Source: Clostridiales bacterium
Lineage (GTDB): Bacteria; Bacillota; Clostridia; Oscillospirales; Acutalibacteraceae
DNA length: 64,000 nt
Direction of reading: 5' to 3'
Assembly: GCA_024690965.1 (NCBI GenBank)
Contig: JAILOG010000006.1
Span: 31,418-95,417, forward strand
A model generated the notes under the pieces. It had not been told where the DNA came from, did not search any database, and saw only the letters and a list, made by a program, of their open reading frames with translations. Shown here piece by piece: positions 1-9,264 of the stretch; position 1 is the stretch's first letter; the number at the start of each line of letters is the position of its first letter. Both the position numbers and the translations under genes were made by a program.

Positions 1-345
1 TCCTTCATCCCAAGAAGCGTACAAATCAAGCACTGCGCCGTCTGCAGGAATCTCAGAACCGGGGGCATAAGAATCTCCCAAGCCGTCGGGTCTGGTGTTC
101 CAGGCAAGAAATACGCTTGAAGCCTTGTAGAACATATTTTCGGCGGCACTTTCTCCCTCAAGAACATAAGAATCCGAATAATCCTCGGTTATTCCTCCGT
201 TACCGTGATAGGTCACATAAGCGCCGTCGTTTGTGACATCATCAAGAGCTTTAATCTGCGGAGCCGTAAACAATGCCGAGCAAAGTACAGCCAACGCAAT
301 AAAAGCGGATATCACAGCTGTGATTTTTGTTGTTTTGATCTTCAT
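1..345 (-). CDS. secreted InlB B-repeat protein, N-terminal part (cut by window edge)
   Basis: The reading frame is open from the window edge to an ATG at 345, preceded by a good ribosome binding site (GGGAGG, 8-12 bases upstream). Only the first 115 residues are visible. Residues 1 to about 30 form a signal peptide (basic MKIKTTK, then a hydrophobic stretch ending near LFTAPQIKA). The rest matches an InlB B-repeat (Listeria-Bacteroides repeat): a strand beginning VTYHGNGG, then FLAWNTRPDGLGDSYAPGSEI and a closing DLYASW. These repeats are found in surface proteins and act as rigid stalks or adhesive modules. The protein is probably a larger extracellular or wall-bound protein. Its anchor and any further domains lie outside the window. 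The same type of repeat occurs three times in the neighbouring gene at 992-3967. Confidence 0.85.
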   Translation of the reverse strand, partial: MKIKTTKITAVISAFIALAVLCSALFTAPQIKALDDVTNDGAYVTYHGNGGITEDYSDSYVLEGESAAENMFYKASSVFLAWNTRPDGLGDSYAPGSEIPADGAVLDLYASWDEG

Positions 346-516
346 AATTAATCCTCCCTAAACTAAATCTTGAATATTTAGTAGATGTATGTTACCACAC
401 TTTTTTACAAAAGTAAATAGAAAAAACAAAAAAAGTTAAAAAAATATTAAATTATGTCAAAATTGTAATATTTTGGAATAAGGAAGCATACATTTATAAA
501 AAAGGAGGTCACATAC

Positions 517-906
517 TTGAACAATAAAAATAAAAAACTGTCTTTTTCAAAAATTATTTTATCCGCTGTTTTAGCCTATCTGCTATGCTTTTTGGTAATA
601 TTTGCCTGCGCGGCACTAATTAAAAAAACTGGCAGTATCCCCGGCGATGCATTGTCTGCGATTACAACCTGCGCTATAAGCTTTTCCACAATCATTGCAA
701 CATTTGGGGTATGTTTGATATCTAAAAGTAACGGATTAATTACAGGCATAGTATCCGGCGCAGTAATATTTTTAATTATGATACTTATAGGGCTTGCGCT
801 CGGCAACAAAACAGATGCGCCAGCCCTTTTGGCAAAGGGTGCCGCGATAATAGCAGCAGGCGGCATAGGCGGTGTGTTGGGCGTAAACAAAAAAAGCAAA
901 GTGTAA
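517..906 (+). CDS. TIGR04086 family small membrane protein
   Basis: A 129-residue integral membrane protein with four hydrophobic segments (about residues 10-35, 45-68, 73-95 and 103-122), a basic N-terminus and a basic tail (NKKSKV). Length, helix number and the Gly/Ala-rich last helix fit the TIGR04086 (YrzE-like) family of Firmicutes. Its function is unknown. Translation probably starts at the TTG at 517, because AAAGGAGG lies about 8 bases upstream and no in-frame ATG has a comparable site. It is a single-gene unit facing the convergent LRR gene, with a hairpin between them. The family call rests on remembered pattern, not on a search. Confidence 0.6.
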   Translation: MNNKNKKLSFSKIILSAVLAYLLCFLVIFACAALIKKTGSIPGDALSAITTCAISFSTIIATFGVCLISKSNGLITGIVSGAVIFLIMILIGLALGNKTDAPALLAKGAAIIAAGGIGGVLGVNKKSKV

Positions 907-928
907 TATACACAAAATATAAAAATAA

Positions 929-960
929 CCCCGGCTCGCAGAGTTTTTTTGCAAGCCGGG
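929..960 (-). terminator. intrinsic terminator between convergent genes
   Basis: Ten-base arms CCCGGCTCGC and GCAAGCCGGG with one mismatch close a loop of about 11 bases. Read on the minus strand the stem is followed by GGTTATTTTTATATTTT, so it best serves the minus-strand gene ending at 992. It may also stop the plus-strand gene ending at 906. Confidence 0.7.
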
Positions 961-991
961 AAATTTGTGTTTATATAATCGTGTTATTCAA

Positions 992-3967
992 TTATGCCTT
1001 CTTCTTTTTGAGGAATGTGAATGTGGCTGCGGCGCCTGCCAAGGCAAGAGCTATAACCCAAACCATCATATTGTCCTCGGCACCTGTCTTGGGAGCTGCT
1101 TTCTTTTGCCACTGAGCATATATTCTTACATCGCGCGCACCCATTACAAATGTGTCGCCTGCAGCATAAGAAGTACCTGAACCGTCGGGCTCTGTGTTCC
1201 AAGAAAGGAAGTTGTAGCCTTCTCTGTCAAAGAAGTTGGCCTCTATCTCTACTGTGCTTTCATAGAGCGCGCCGACTCTCTTCTCGGTTTTGCCTTCTTC
1301 ATATGTGCCGCCGTTACCGTCATAAATAACGCCGAATTCTACGCCGAGATATTTGTTCTTCCACTGTGCATAGAGAACAACATCCTGTGCGGGCATTGTG
1401 AATGTCTCGCCGGGCTTGAACTCTTTGCCTGTTCCGTCTGCTTTGGTGTTCCATGAAACGAATACATACTTCTCCTCAGAAGGAGCAAATGTGTTCTCCG
1501 CAACTGTTACGGTAGATTTGTACTCGGCAGCCTTGGAAATTGTCTCGTTTGTCTTTGTGCCGGTTGCGTTGTTTGAATTGTAAGTAACAGTGTAGCCGTT
1601 CGCGGACCACTGTGCATAAAGATCAACGGAATTGTTGGGCATTACAAATGTATCGCCACTCTTGTATGATGTGCCTGTGCCGTCTGCCTTTGTGTTCCAG
1701 CCTTTGAATGCATATCCCTCGTTTGTAAAGAGATTATCCTTTACGGTAACTGTGTCGCCGCTGCTGAAATTAAAGGTCTCAGACTTATTATCAGACAAAT
1801 TGGAATGATAAATTACCATATAAGCGGATACATTGTTAAGAACAGGGGAAGCGACAGTGTTGATCCTCTCGTCTGTGAGAGTGTTAACTATTCCCAAATC
1901 TCCGTCATTTGTCTTGATTTCCGTACCGTAAATACCGTCCTTAAGAACAAGCGGGATGGTAAGTGTATAAGTAACCTCCGGCAAGAAGCCTACTGTGTTC
2001 CATTTAATGGATTTTCCGTTTTCGAGAACTGTTACGGTGTCATTATAAGTATTGCCGTCCTCGTCAACAACAGTAATGAGGTTGACATCTTTTATTTCAA
2101 AGTTTTCTGTCTGGATGTCATCAAGTACGAGATAAGAAGCGAAAGAGGCTATCAAAGCGGTGTTAATGGCTTTGTTAAATTCCTCGTTGCTGTCTGCGCT
2201 GTATGTCATACCGTTTGTACAGAAGCTCGCAACAGTGTTGTAGGCGGCAGCTGTTGTATCAAGAACGATACCTGCAAGGCTGTGACCGGCGTCTGTTATT
2301 GCCTTAGCCTCGTTTACACCTTCAAAGCCCTCGTTAGGAGCGCCGTCTGTAACGAATATAACTATAACGTCTCTTGAGCTGTCGGTACGGTTTTTAATGA
2401 GGTCGTTTGCGGTAGCAAAGCCTTCAGAATAGTGTGTATCACCGTAAGGCTCTTGTGAGAACAAGAATTCGTGTATACTGTCATAATCGGCTGTGAAATC
2501 GCAATAACCCTGCATATTCTCACTGAAAGGAGCAATTGCTATACGGTTATCAAGCTTCTCATTGTTAAGAAGAACCTTGGAAATATCGTCAACCTTAGAG
2601 ATAAGAGTATAGAATTTTGCAACTCCGTCTACAGTGTCCATCATACTTCCGCTGTAGTCAAGTACAAATACGATGTCGGTAGGATTGTTGGCAGTACGGT
2701 AAGAGAAGTCAACTCTCAACTCTGCGTCCTTCATATCTGTGTCTACCCATTTTGCGGATTTATGTATCCAAGTAAGAGAGTCGCCGTTTTTAACGCCCGC
2801 GTTTGAGTTGTAACCGCTGAGGTCAACTTCGCCGCCGTTATAATCTTCGTTATCCTCATATTTAAAGGAACCTGCTGTTATATCGGTTACATACTGAGAC
2901 CATTTGCTTGCGCTGTTCCAAATATCGCTGTAGCCGAACTCTGTAATAGCGTCAACGTCTTCAAACTCAACTTCAGCAGAAGAACAACCGCTGAATGCGT
3001 CTCTGCCGAGTGTTCTCACGCTTGCAGGGATAGTAACGTTCTTAAGAGCAGAGCAACCATAGAAAGATCCCTCGTCAATTGTCTCCATTGTTTTTCCGAG
3101 ATCAACACTTGCAAGCGCCGTACATCCGCTGAAAGCAGAAACGCCTGTTTTCTTCGTGCCGTCTTCAAACTTAACGTTCTTTAAACCTGTGCAGCCAAAG
3201 AATGCGCGTTCACCGATAGTCTCGGTCTTTGCCGGAATCGTAATAGATTCCAAAGCTGTGCAGCGGCTGAAGCCCTGTACGCCTATTTCGGTAAGGCTTG
3301 CGGGAAGAGTTATCTCTTTAAGAGCGATACACTGCAAAAATGCGCCTGTGCCTATTTTCGCAACGCCCTCACCCAATGTAACGTTTACAAGAGCAACATC
3401 GGCAGAAAAAGCCTTATCGCCGATAGCGGAAACGCTGCCGGGGATGCTTACGTCTGTTAAAGCGACAAGTCCGCTGAAAGCAGCCTCGCCTATCTCCTGA
3501 ACGCCGTCGCTGAGTGTAAGCTTTGTAAGCTGTTTTGCGCCGCCGAAAGCGTAAGCGCCGATCTTTTTAACAGTGCCGGGTATGGTAAGCTCAGTCAGAG
3601 AGCCGCAATCAAAGAATGCGTAATCACCGATAGACGCAACACTGTCTGCAAATGTTATGCTTGTTAAGTTTTTGCAAGCATTAAAAGCATAACTGCCAAT
3701 TGAAGAAACCCCGTCCTCAAGAACAAGAGAGGTCATTGCCGCTCTGTGCTCATACCAGGGAGCACGTGTTTCCGCGCTGTAATTTTCCATTTCGCCTGTA
3801 CCGGAAACGGTAAGTGTTTTAGTACCGTCATTAAATGTCCAGGTAAGGTTTTCGCCGCAAGAGCCGTTTTTTGCGGGGTCATTTGTTAAATCGGCAGCCG
3901 AAGCGCCGACTGCAACCACCGCTACAACAAGCAATGCAGCTAAAATAATTGAAATTGCTTTTTTCAA
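992..3967 (-). CDS. cell-wall surface protein: BspA LRR, VWA domain, three InlB repeats
   Basis: A 991-residue secreted protein. Residues 1-24 are a signal peptide. Residues about 75-335 hold about eleven BspA/LRR_5 repeats of 23 residues (patterns such as SIGSYAFNACKNLTSITF). Residues 430-605 are a von Willebrand A domain with an intact MIDAS start, DYSGSM, and a later VTDGAPNEG. Residues about 720-955 hold three InlB B-repeats ending LYAQW, LYAQWK and IYAQWQ. The C-terminus is a sorting signal: APKTG, a hydrophobic helix, then KKKKA. The motif lacks the usual leucine of LPXTG. LRR_5 and VWA domains in such proteins usually bind host or matrix proteins, so adhesion is the likely role, by inference. 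The start is ATG at 3967 with GGAGG about 8 bases upstream. A consensus-like promoter lies at 4001-4029. Confidence 0.9.
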   Translation of the reverse strand: MKKAISIILAALLVVAVVAVGASAADLTNDPAKNGSCGENLTWTFNDGTKTLTVSGTGEMENYSAETRAPWYEHRAAMTSLVLEDGVSSIGSYAFNACKNLTSITFADSVASIGDYAFFDCGSLTELTIPGTVKKIGAYAFGGAKQLTKLTLSDGVQEIGEAAFSGLVALTDVSIPGSVSAIGDKAFSADVALVNVTLGEGVAKIGTGAFLQCIALKEITLPASLTEIGVQGFSRCTALESITIPAKTETIGERAFFGCTGLKNVKFEDGTKKTGVSAFSGCTALASVDLGKTMETIDEGSFYGCSALKNVTIPASVRTLGRDAFSGCSSAEVEFEDVDAITEFGYSDIWNSASKWSQYVTDITAGSFKYEDNEDYNGGEVDLSGYNSNAGVKNGDSLTWIHKSAKWVDTDMKDAELRVDFSYRTANNPTDIVFVLDYSGSMMDTVDGVAKFYTLISKVDDISKVLLNNEKLDNRIAIAPFSENMQGYCDFTADYDSIHEFLFSQEPYGDTHYSEGFATANDLIKNRTDSSRDVIVIFVTDGAPNEGFEGVNEAKAITDAGHSLAGIVLDTTAAAYNTVASFCTNGMTYSADSNEEFNKAINTALIASFASYLVLDDIQTENFEIKDVNLITVVDEDGNTYNDTVTVLENGKSIKWNTVGFLPEVTYTLTIPLVLKDGIYGTEIKTNDGDLGIVNTLTDERINTVASPVLNNVSAYMVIYHSNLSDNKSETFNFSSGDTVTVKDNLFTNEGYAFKGWNTKADGTGTSYKSGDTFVMPNNSVDLYAQWSANGYTVTYNSNNATGTKTNETISKAAEYKSTVTVAENTFAPSEEKYVFVSWNTKADGTGKEFKPGETFTMPAQDVVLYAQWKNKYLGVEFGVIYDGNGGTYEEGKTEKRVGALYESTVEIEANFFDREGYNFLSWNTEPDGSGTSYAAGDTFVMGARDVRIYAQWQKKAAPKTGAEDNMMVWVIALALAGAAATFTFLKKKKA

Positions 3968-4000
3968 GGTACATACCTCCTAAACCTTTTTAGCTTTAAT

Positions 4001-4029
4001 ATAATAACAAAAAAGTTTACAAAGGTCAA
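4001..4029 (-). promoter_or_regulatory. sigma-A-type promoter of the LRR/VWA gene
   Basis: On the minus strand TTGACC (4024-4029), a 17-base spacer and TATTAT (4001-4006) lie about 35 bases before the ATG at 3967. Confidence 0.65.
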
Positions 4030-4237
4030 CCCTTTTTTATAATAATAAATCAAAAACCAATTTTTACTTGTATTTCACTTATGATAATTGTTACAAAACG
4101 ATTACATTGTGACGTGTTTTCATCAGAAATCAGACCCAATTTTACCAATTTTCCAATAAATTGTTTCAAGATATTAAATATGGAATTTGCAATAATATTT
4201 GTACCCGATATATCAATATTATCTATATTTATTCCAA

Positions 4238-4266
4238 TTGATATTTCACAAAGCTTATGGTATCAT
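4238..4266 (+). promoter_or_regulatory. promoter of the LRR lipoprotein gene
   Basis: TTGATA (4238-4243), a 17-base spacer and TATCAT (4261-4266) lie about 35 bases before the proposed TTG start at 4301. The rest of the 333-base gap from 3968 to 4300 is AT-rich, and apart from the two promoters I see nothing in it. Confidence 0.6.
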
Positions 4267-4300
4267 TTTTACATACGAAATAAACACGGAGACGATTCAT

Positions 4301-5431
4301 TTGCTATCACAAAACCGTTTAAAAATAATGCTGTGCTTTTATGCTCCCCTGCTGATGATACTTGCGCTTTGCTCGTGCACGGACAAGGTGCCGGAAAACA
4401 CTTCGGATATATCGGAAGCAAAAAGCTTTAAATACGTCGCATATGATGATTTTGTCGAAATAACAAAGTACACAGGCACCGGAGGGAACGTTAAGATTCC
4501 CGAAAAGATCGGCGGTTTACCTGTAAAAAGCATTGCGGATAAAGCTTTCTTTAACTGCGAAACAGTAACCTCTTTAACTATGCCCCAAACCGTAGAAAAA
4601 ATAGGTGAAAAGGCGTTTTTCGGCTGCTCATCTCTTGAGAGCATCGTTTTTTCGGATAACATAAACCATGTAGGTTCGTTCGCCTTTAAAGGTACGCCGT
4701 GGCTGAATGAGCAATCGGATGATTTTGTTGTTGTAGGCGACGGTGTGCTGATAGATTACAGAGGCGCCGAGCAAAAGGTTGAAATTCCCGAAGGAATCAC
4801 GGCTTTTGAGGACGCTTTCGCGGACAATTACAGTATTACATCAATATCTCTGCCGTCCACATTAAAAACATTCGGCTCAAACGCTTTTTACGCCTGCACA
4901 ATTGTAAAAGAAATAAGCATAAACCCGAACCCAAACTACATTGTAGATAATAATATACTCTACACGGCTGACAAGTCAGTTCTTCTTTACCGTCCTGCGC
5001 TCGCAAGCGGCGACAGTGTTACTGTTTCAGAAGAAACAATAAAAATAAATTCTTATGCTTTTTCAAATAACACAAAACTTAAAAGCATAGAATTTCCCGA
5101 ATCTCTCAAAAGTATCGGAGATTACAGTTTCGATTACTGCACTAATCTTGAAGAAATAAAACTGCCAAAAAATACCGCTCAGATCGGAAAATACTCATTC
5201 AATTACTGTTCCTCGCTTAAAAAAATAACGCTTGGCAATAAAATAGAAAAAATACCCGAGGGTGCGTTCGCAAGCTGCAAAAGCTTAAATTGGGTGCTGA
5301 TTCCCGAAAGTGTGCGTATCATAGAAAAGAACGCGTTTTATTATTGTTCCGCACTTACGGATATTACTGTTCCCGACACCGCGAGCATAGACGATACCGC
5401 ATTTGCGGGAACAAATATAAGCATTCGTTAA
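4301..5431 (+). CDS. BspA-type leucine-rich-repeat lipoprotein
   Basis: A 376-residue lipoprotein. I place the start at TTG 4301, because GGAG lies 9 bases upstream and this gives a normal lipoprotein signal: a basic NRLK, a hydrophobic stretch and a lipobox ending LCSC. The longer frame from 4199 would put 34 more residues across the promoter. After a short spacer come about ten LRR_5 repeats in two groups (roughly residues 65-150 and 185-370), each with the AF..C..L..I.(I/L)P pattern, for example KAFFNCETVTSLTMP. The repeats are interrupted around residues 110-140 and 200-240. There is no enzymatic motif. It should sit on the outer face of the membrane. The ligand is unknown. It is a separate unit closed by a strong terminator at 5443-5476. 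Confidence 0.85.
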   Translation: MLSQNRLKIMLCFYAPLLMILALCSCTDKVPENTSDISEAKSFKYVAYDDFVEITKYTGTGGNVKIPEKIGGLPVKSIADKAFFNCETVTSLTMPQTVEKIGEKAFFGCSSLESIVFSDNINHVGSFAFKGTPWLNEQSDDFVVVGDGVLIDYRGAEQKVEIPEGITAFEDAFADNYSITSISLPSTLKTFGSNAFYACTIVKEISINPNPNYIVDNNILYTADKSVLLYRPALASGDSVTVSEETIKINSYAFSNNTKLKSIEFPESLKSIGDYSFDYCTNLEEIKLPKNTAQIGKYSFNYCSSLKKITLGNKIEKIPEGAFASCKSLNWVLIPESVRIIEKNAFYYCSALTDITVPDTASIDDTAFAGTNISIR

Positions 5432-5442
5432 CAACAGATTTT

Positions 5443-5476
5443 AAAAGCGCTTCCGTTGCAAAACGGAAGCGCTTTT
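5443..5476 (+). terminator. strong bidirectional terminator
   Basis: Arms of about 15 bases (AAAAGCGCTTCCGTT and its complement) enclose a 3-4 base loop, with T-rich sequence on both sides. It ends the LRR lipoprotein gene (plus) and the yitT-type gene ending at 5516 (minus). Confidence 0.9.
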
Positions 5477-5515
5477 CGTTTATTTATTCTTCTATTCATA
5501 TAATTGTCACCGTCA

Positions 5516-6454
5516 TCACTCCAAACGGTTGCTCCATTCTCGCCAGCCCTCACCCGTTACCTCGTGAGCGTCGGATACAACCGTAAATGCCTTTTCATCA
5601 ACCATACGAACGATACGGTATACGGTATTCACCTGATTTGGCTTAACGGCACACATTAGGGTTACCATATCGGCGTTGCTGTAACCGCCGCGAGACTCAA
5701 AAACAGTAACGCTGCGGTCTATTTTCTCAAAAATAAGCTTTTTTATTGCGTTCTCATTTTCGAGCTTTGTAACTATGAACATTATCTTGCCTGTACCCGA
5801 ATCTGCTATGTACATTATTCCGTCTATTACCTTTGTGTAAATAAATAATACGATTATAGAGTACATTGGGCTTTCCACACTCTGAAAAACAAAAGCCGAT
5901 GCCAAAACGACCATACCGTCAACACCGAGCAAAAGCTTACCCACCGAAAAATGCGGAAATGATTTATTAGCCATACGCGCCACAATATCGGTACCGCCCG
6001 TTGTAGCATTTCTGGTAAGAACAAGAGCAAGACCGGCTCCTCCTATAACTCCGCCGAAAAGCGCCGCTAAAAGCGGATCTTGCTTATAACAAAACTGTGC
6101 GGGAATTACATACGGGTTTTCAAAAAAGGTTATAGCAACCGATGTTACTATTGTAGAATAAATTGTCTTTGCCAAAAACTTAAATCCAAGCCCAATTGTC
6201 GCCCATATGAGCAACGGCAAATTAAGTATCAGAACAAGAATACCAGTATTCAGCACAGGAAAAAGCTTATTTACAAGAATGGCTATACCCGTTACGCCGC
6301 CGGGCGCCATATTATTCGGGTCTATGAATATCGCTATCGAAATCGAGTAAAGAAGTGAGCCTATTGTGAGTATAATGATCTCTTTAAAGAAATTAAAAAC
6401 ACTTTTTCTGGTAATCCTCTTTTTAATTTTAGATTTTCGTTTATTTTTCTTCAT
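5516..6454 (-). CDS. YitT family membrane protein
   Basis: A 312-residue protein with a very basic N-terminus (KKNKRKSKIKKR), five or six membrane helices over residues about 25-215 (the DUF161/YitT membrane domain, with the family phrases NMAPGGVTGIAILV and TTGGTDIVA), and a soluble C-terminal DUF2179 domain (about residues 220-305, starting GTGKIMFIVTK). YitT proteins are common in Firmicutes and their substrate is not established. It is the last gene of the operon yqeG, M24 peptidase, obgE, mrnC, yitT. Its ATG overlaps the end of mrnC by 14 bases, which suggests translational coupling. Confidence 0.88.
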   Translation of the reverse strand: MKKNKRKSKIKKRITRKSVFNFFKEIIILTIGSLLYSISIAIFIDPNNMAPGGVTGIAILVNKLFPVLNTGILVLILNLPLLIWATIGLGFKFLAKTIYSTIVTSVAITFFENPYVIPAQFCYKQDPLLAALFGGVIGGAGLALVLTRNATTGGTDIVARMANKSFPHFSVGKLLLGVDGMVVLASAFVFQSVESPMYSIIVLFIYTKVIDGIMYIADSGTGKIMFIVTKLENENAIKKLIFEKIDRSVTVFESRGGYSNADMVTLMCAVKPNQVNTVYRIVRMVDEKAFTVVSDAHEVTGEGWREWSNRLE

Positions 6455-6857
6455 TTATATCACCGTCTGAATTTTGTTGGGTATAAAAATATAACTCTCT
6501 TATTCTTTGTATGTTATTGCTTAAATAAAGGTATCCGAAAAGGGCTTCTAATCCCGTTGCGTTGTGATAATCCGATGAGGAAGCGTTTCTCGGCGCCTTT
6601 ACGTGAGAATTTCTGCCGCTTTTGTATATTTTAAGTTCGTCATTCGTCAAAAGCGGCTCTATTTTTTTTATCATTTCCGCCTGAGACGCGCAGCAAACAA
6701 GCTTAACTTTTTCTTTATTAAGGTCTGCCACTGGGCGGTTGCCCTTACACACAAGACGCTCTCTTACAAGTATCTCAAAAACGCTGTCGCCGATAAACGC
6801 AAGGGTTGTGGGACTGTATTCCCTTATATTGCAATCAAGATTAAGCAATCTTTCCAT
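6441..6857 (-). CDS. mrnC: Mini-ribonuclease 3
   Basis: A 138-residue protein consisting only of an RNase III catalytic domain without a double-stranded RNA binding domain, which is the hallmark of Mini-III. It matures the ends of 23S rRNA. Visible motifs are LAFIGDSVFEILVRERL (the RNase III signature helix with catalytic acid in GDSVFE), a basic KAPRNASSSDYHNATG segment, and EALFGYLYL carrying the second catalytic glutamate. Start is ATG 6857 with AAAGGATAG upstream. It sits between obgE and yitT in a minus-strand operon. Mini-III is usually beside cysS in Bacillus, so the neighbourhood differs here. Confidence 0.92.
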   Translation of the reverse strand: MERLLNLDCNIREYSPTTLAFIGDSVFEILVRERLVCKGNRPVADLNKEKVKLVCCASQAEMIKKIEPLLTNDELKIYKSGRNSHVKAPRNASSSDYHNATGLEALFGYLYLSNNIQRIRELYFYTQQNSDGDINEEK

Positions 6858-6872
6858 TATAACTATCCTTTA

Positions 6873-8144
6873 TTATTCCACAAAGTCAAATTCCAGGTCA
6901 TATATGACAACCGTATCGCCCTCGCCGCAACCCTTTTCACGTAACGCGTCTATAACTCCGCCTATTTGAAGCATACGCTGGAAATACTGCATAGATTCAT
7001 AATCGTCAAAATTGACCGATTTCATAATTTTGAGCAGCCATTCGCCCTCTACAAAATAAACTCCGTCGTTGTTTGTAATTTTTACGGCATACCTGTCGCT
7101 TCTGTCAGGAACGATAATTTGCTCGGGCTCAGGCTCATATTGCTTGATGGGAGGCAGCTTGCTGAGCATTTCAAGTATCTTATTGAGCAGTGGGTCAACG
7201 TTGTAGCGTATTGCCGCCATAATCGGAAAGAACTCGTAACCTTTTTCCTCTACATAGTTCTTAAATCGCTCTATTTGCTCGTCGGTTGCCATATCGCACT
7301 TGTTTCCCGCTACTATCATGGGGCGCTTGCTCAGCTCCTCATTAAACTTTGCGAGCTCGTTATTGATTATATTAAAATCGTCTATCGGGTCACGCCCCTC
7401 GCTGCCCGAAACATCTACAATATGCACAAGCATACGGCATCGTTCAACATGGCGCAAAAATCTGTGTCCCAGTCCTACACCCTGCCAAGCTCCTTCTATA
7501 AGCCCCGGTATATCGGCAATAACAAATGAGTTGCCGTCGCCCATATTAACAACGCCTAAATTCGGTGTAATGGTCGTGAAATGATAATTGGCGATAACGG
7601 GCTTTGCTTCACTTACAACAGACACAAGCGTTGATTTTCCCACATTGGGATATCCCACAAGACCTACGTCCGCGAGCAGCTTCAGCTCAAGCGTAAGTTC
7701 AAGCTCTTCACCCGGCATACCGGGTTTTGCGAAACGCGGTGTTTGACGTGTTGACGTTGAGAAATGCACGTTTCCCCAGCCGCCTTTGCCGCCTTTTGCA
7801 ATTATTACGGGCTCTTTTCCCGATACGTCCGCAATAAGTCTGCCTGTTTCGTCATCTTTAACTACCGTTCCTATGGGAACGTGTATTACAAGATCCTTCG
7901 CGCTTTTTCCCGTGCAGCGTCCGCCCCTGCCGTTTTCTCCGTTAGGTGCAACATATTTGCGCTTATATCTGAAATCCGCCAAGGTGGACAAATTGGAATC
8001 GGCAACGAAAACTATATCTCCGCCTTTTCCGCCGTCGCCGCCGTCGGGACCGCCGGAGGCAACATATTTTTCTCTGTGGAACGACACGGCTCCGTCGCCG
8101 CCGTCGCCTGCTTTTACCTTTATTTTAGCTAAATCGACAAACAT
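6873..8144 (-). CDS. obgE: GTPase Obg
   Basis: A 423-residue ribosome-assembly GTPase. Residues 1-157 form the glycine-rich Obg fold (GGDGGKGGDIVFVAD, GGKGGWGNVHF). Residues 158-330 are the G domain, with G1 GYPNVGKS, G3 DIPGLIEGA and G4 NKCD. Residues about 345-423 are the OCT domain typical of Firmicutes Obg. Obg binds the 50S subunit late in assembly and in Bacillus is also needed for the stress response and for sporulation. Start is ATG 8144 after GGAGGT. It is followed closely by mrnC (15-base gap), another 50S maturation factor, so the pairing makes functional sense. Confidence 0.97.
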   Translation of the reverse strand: MFVDLAKIKVKAGDGGDGAVSFHREKYVASGGPDGGDGGKGGDIVFVADSNLSTLADFRYKRKYVAPNGENGRGGRCTGKSAKDLVIHVPIGTVVKDDETGRLIADVSGKEPVIIAKGGKGGWGNVHFSTSTRQTPRFAKPGMPGEELELTLELKLLADVGLVGYPNVGKSTLVSVVSEAKPVIANYHFTTITPNLGVVNMGDGNSFVIADIPGLIEGAWQGVGLGHRFLRHVERCRMLVHIVDVSGSEGRDPIDDFNIINNELAKFNEELSKRPMIVAGNKCDMATDEQIERFKNYVEEKGYEFFPIMAAIRYNVDPLLNKILEMLSKLPPIKQYEPEPEQIIVPDRSDRYAVKITNNDGVYFVEGEWLLKIMKSVNFDDYESMQYFQRMLQIGGVIDALREKGCGEGDTVVIYDLEFDFVE

Positions 8145-8165
8145 ATTTACCTCCGTAAGTTTCTG

Positions 8166-9248
8166 TCAGCTCAATTCATAAGTTATAAGGCCTTTCGGCG
8201 CATTCGCGAAATTATGATATCCGTTTTCCGTAACAAGCACCATATCTTCTATTCTCACGCCGAATTTACCCGGCAAATATATACCCGGTTCAACGGTAAT
8301 TACCATACCGGGCTTCAAAACAACATCTCCTGAGGGAGCCACCGCAGGGCGTTCGTGTATCTCTATGCCTACGCCGTGACCTGTCGAGTGCCTGAAAAAC
8401 TCACCGTAACCTTCTTTTTCTATTATATCTCTTGCGGCTTTATCTATGTCGCTGCACCTTACACCCGGCTTAACAAGTTCAAGCGCGGCAAGCTGAGCTT
8501 TAAGAACGATATTATATATATCCCTCATTTGGTTTGTTATCTCGCCTATCGCAACGGTTCTTGTCATATCGCTGTGATATCCTTTATAAGTTGCGCCGAT
8601 ATCCATAGTGAACAAGCTGTTGTTCTTTATCGGCGAATTGTCAGGCTCTCCGTGAGGCATAGATGTTTTCTCCGCGCTTATTGTAATAAGGTCAAACGAG
8701 ACTTCTTTTGCGCCGAGTTTTTTCATTTCGTACTCAAGCTCCAACGCAAATTCACGCTCTGTCATACCCGGGTAAAGCTTTGTAAGCGTTTTGTTCATTG
8801 CCTTTTCGGTAATATCCTGAGCCTTTTGCATATATTGCTTTTCAGTTTCGTCCTTGTAGAGTCTGAGCTCAAACAATTCGTTATCGAGCCTGTCGTTTGA
8901 TATCGGTTTAAACCCTACCGACGCAAGCTTTGCTTTAAGCATATCGCTTGTTTTAACGGTAATATTTTCTCTTTCAAGATATATTGTATTTATATTATCG
9001 CTTTTAAACACATCGCCGATGCTTTCAAAAAGTTTAGAAAAGCAGATAACTTTACAGTGCTTTACCGAAAGGTACGCCGCTTCCGCATATCTTGAATCTA
9101 CAAGCAAATACGCGTTCTTTTTGTCTACTATAAGCGCGCCGTCGGTAGAGGCGAATCCCGTCAAATAATAGTTATGCAGTTCGGATATTATCAAGTATGC
9201 CTCGTTATCATTTAAACTTTGCTGTAATTTTTCTATTCTTTTAATCAA
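8166..9248 (-). CDS. M24 family Xaa-Pro aminopeptidase
   Basis: About 360 residues. The N-terminal creatinase-like domain (residues 1 to about 125) has YLLVDSRYAEAA, and the C-terminal pita-bread peptidase domain (about 130-360) carries the five metal ligands in order: Asp in FTMDIGATY, Asp in HSDMTRT, His in HSTGHGVG, Glu in VEPGIY and Glu in VRIEDM. It removes N-terminal residues next to proline in the cytoplasm. An ATG at 9257 abuts the GGGGAG site. A TTG at 9248 lies 9 bases from it and is my preferred start. The gene is second in the yqeG-yitT operon. Confidence 0.9.
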   Translation of the reverse strand: MIKRIEKLQQSLNDNEAYLIISELHNYYLTGFASTDGALIVDKKNAYLLVDSRYAEAAYLSVKHCKVICFSKLFESIGDVFKSDNINTIYLERENITVKTSDMLKAKLASVGFKPISNDRLDNELFELRLYKDETEKQYMQKAQDITEKAMNKTLTKLYPGMTEREFALELEYEMKKLGAKEVSFDLITISAEKTSMPHGEPDNSPIKNNSLFTMDIGATYKGYHSDMTRTVAIGEITNQMRDIYNIVLKAQLAALELVKPGVRCSDIDKAARDIIEKEGYGEFFRHSTGHGVGIEIHERPAVAPSGDVVLKPGMVITVEPGIYLPGKFGVRIEDMVLVTENGYHNFANAPKGLITYELS

Positions 9249-9264
9249 ATGTAACATCTCCCCG

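Noticed and set aside
1805..3500. Long open frames on the plus strand opposite the LRR/VWA gene, and similar ones opposite most other genes.
   Set aside because: They are shadows of the repeat-rich coding strand, have no ribosome binding sites and encode no recognisable domain.
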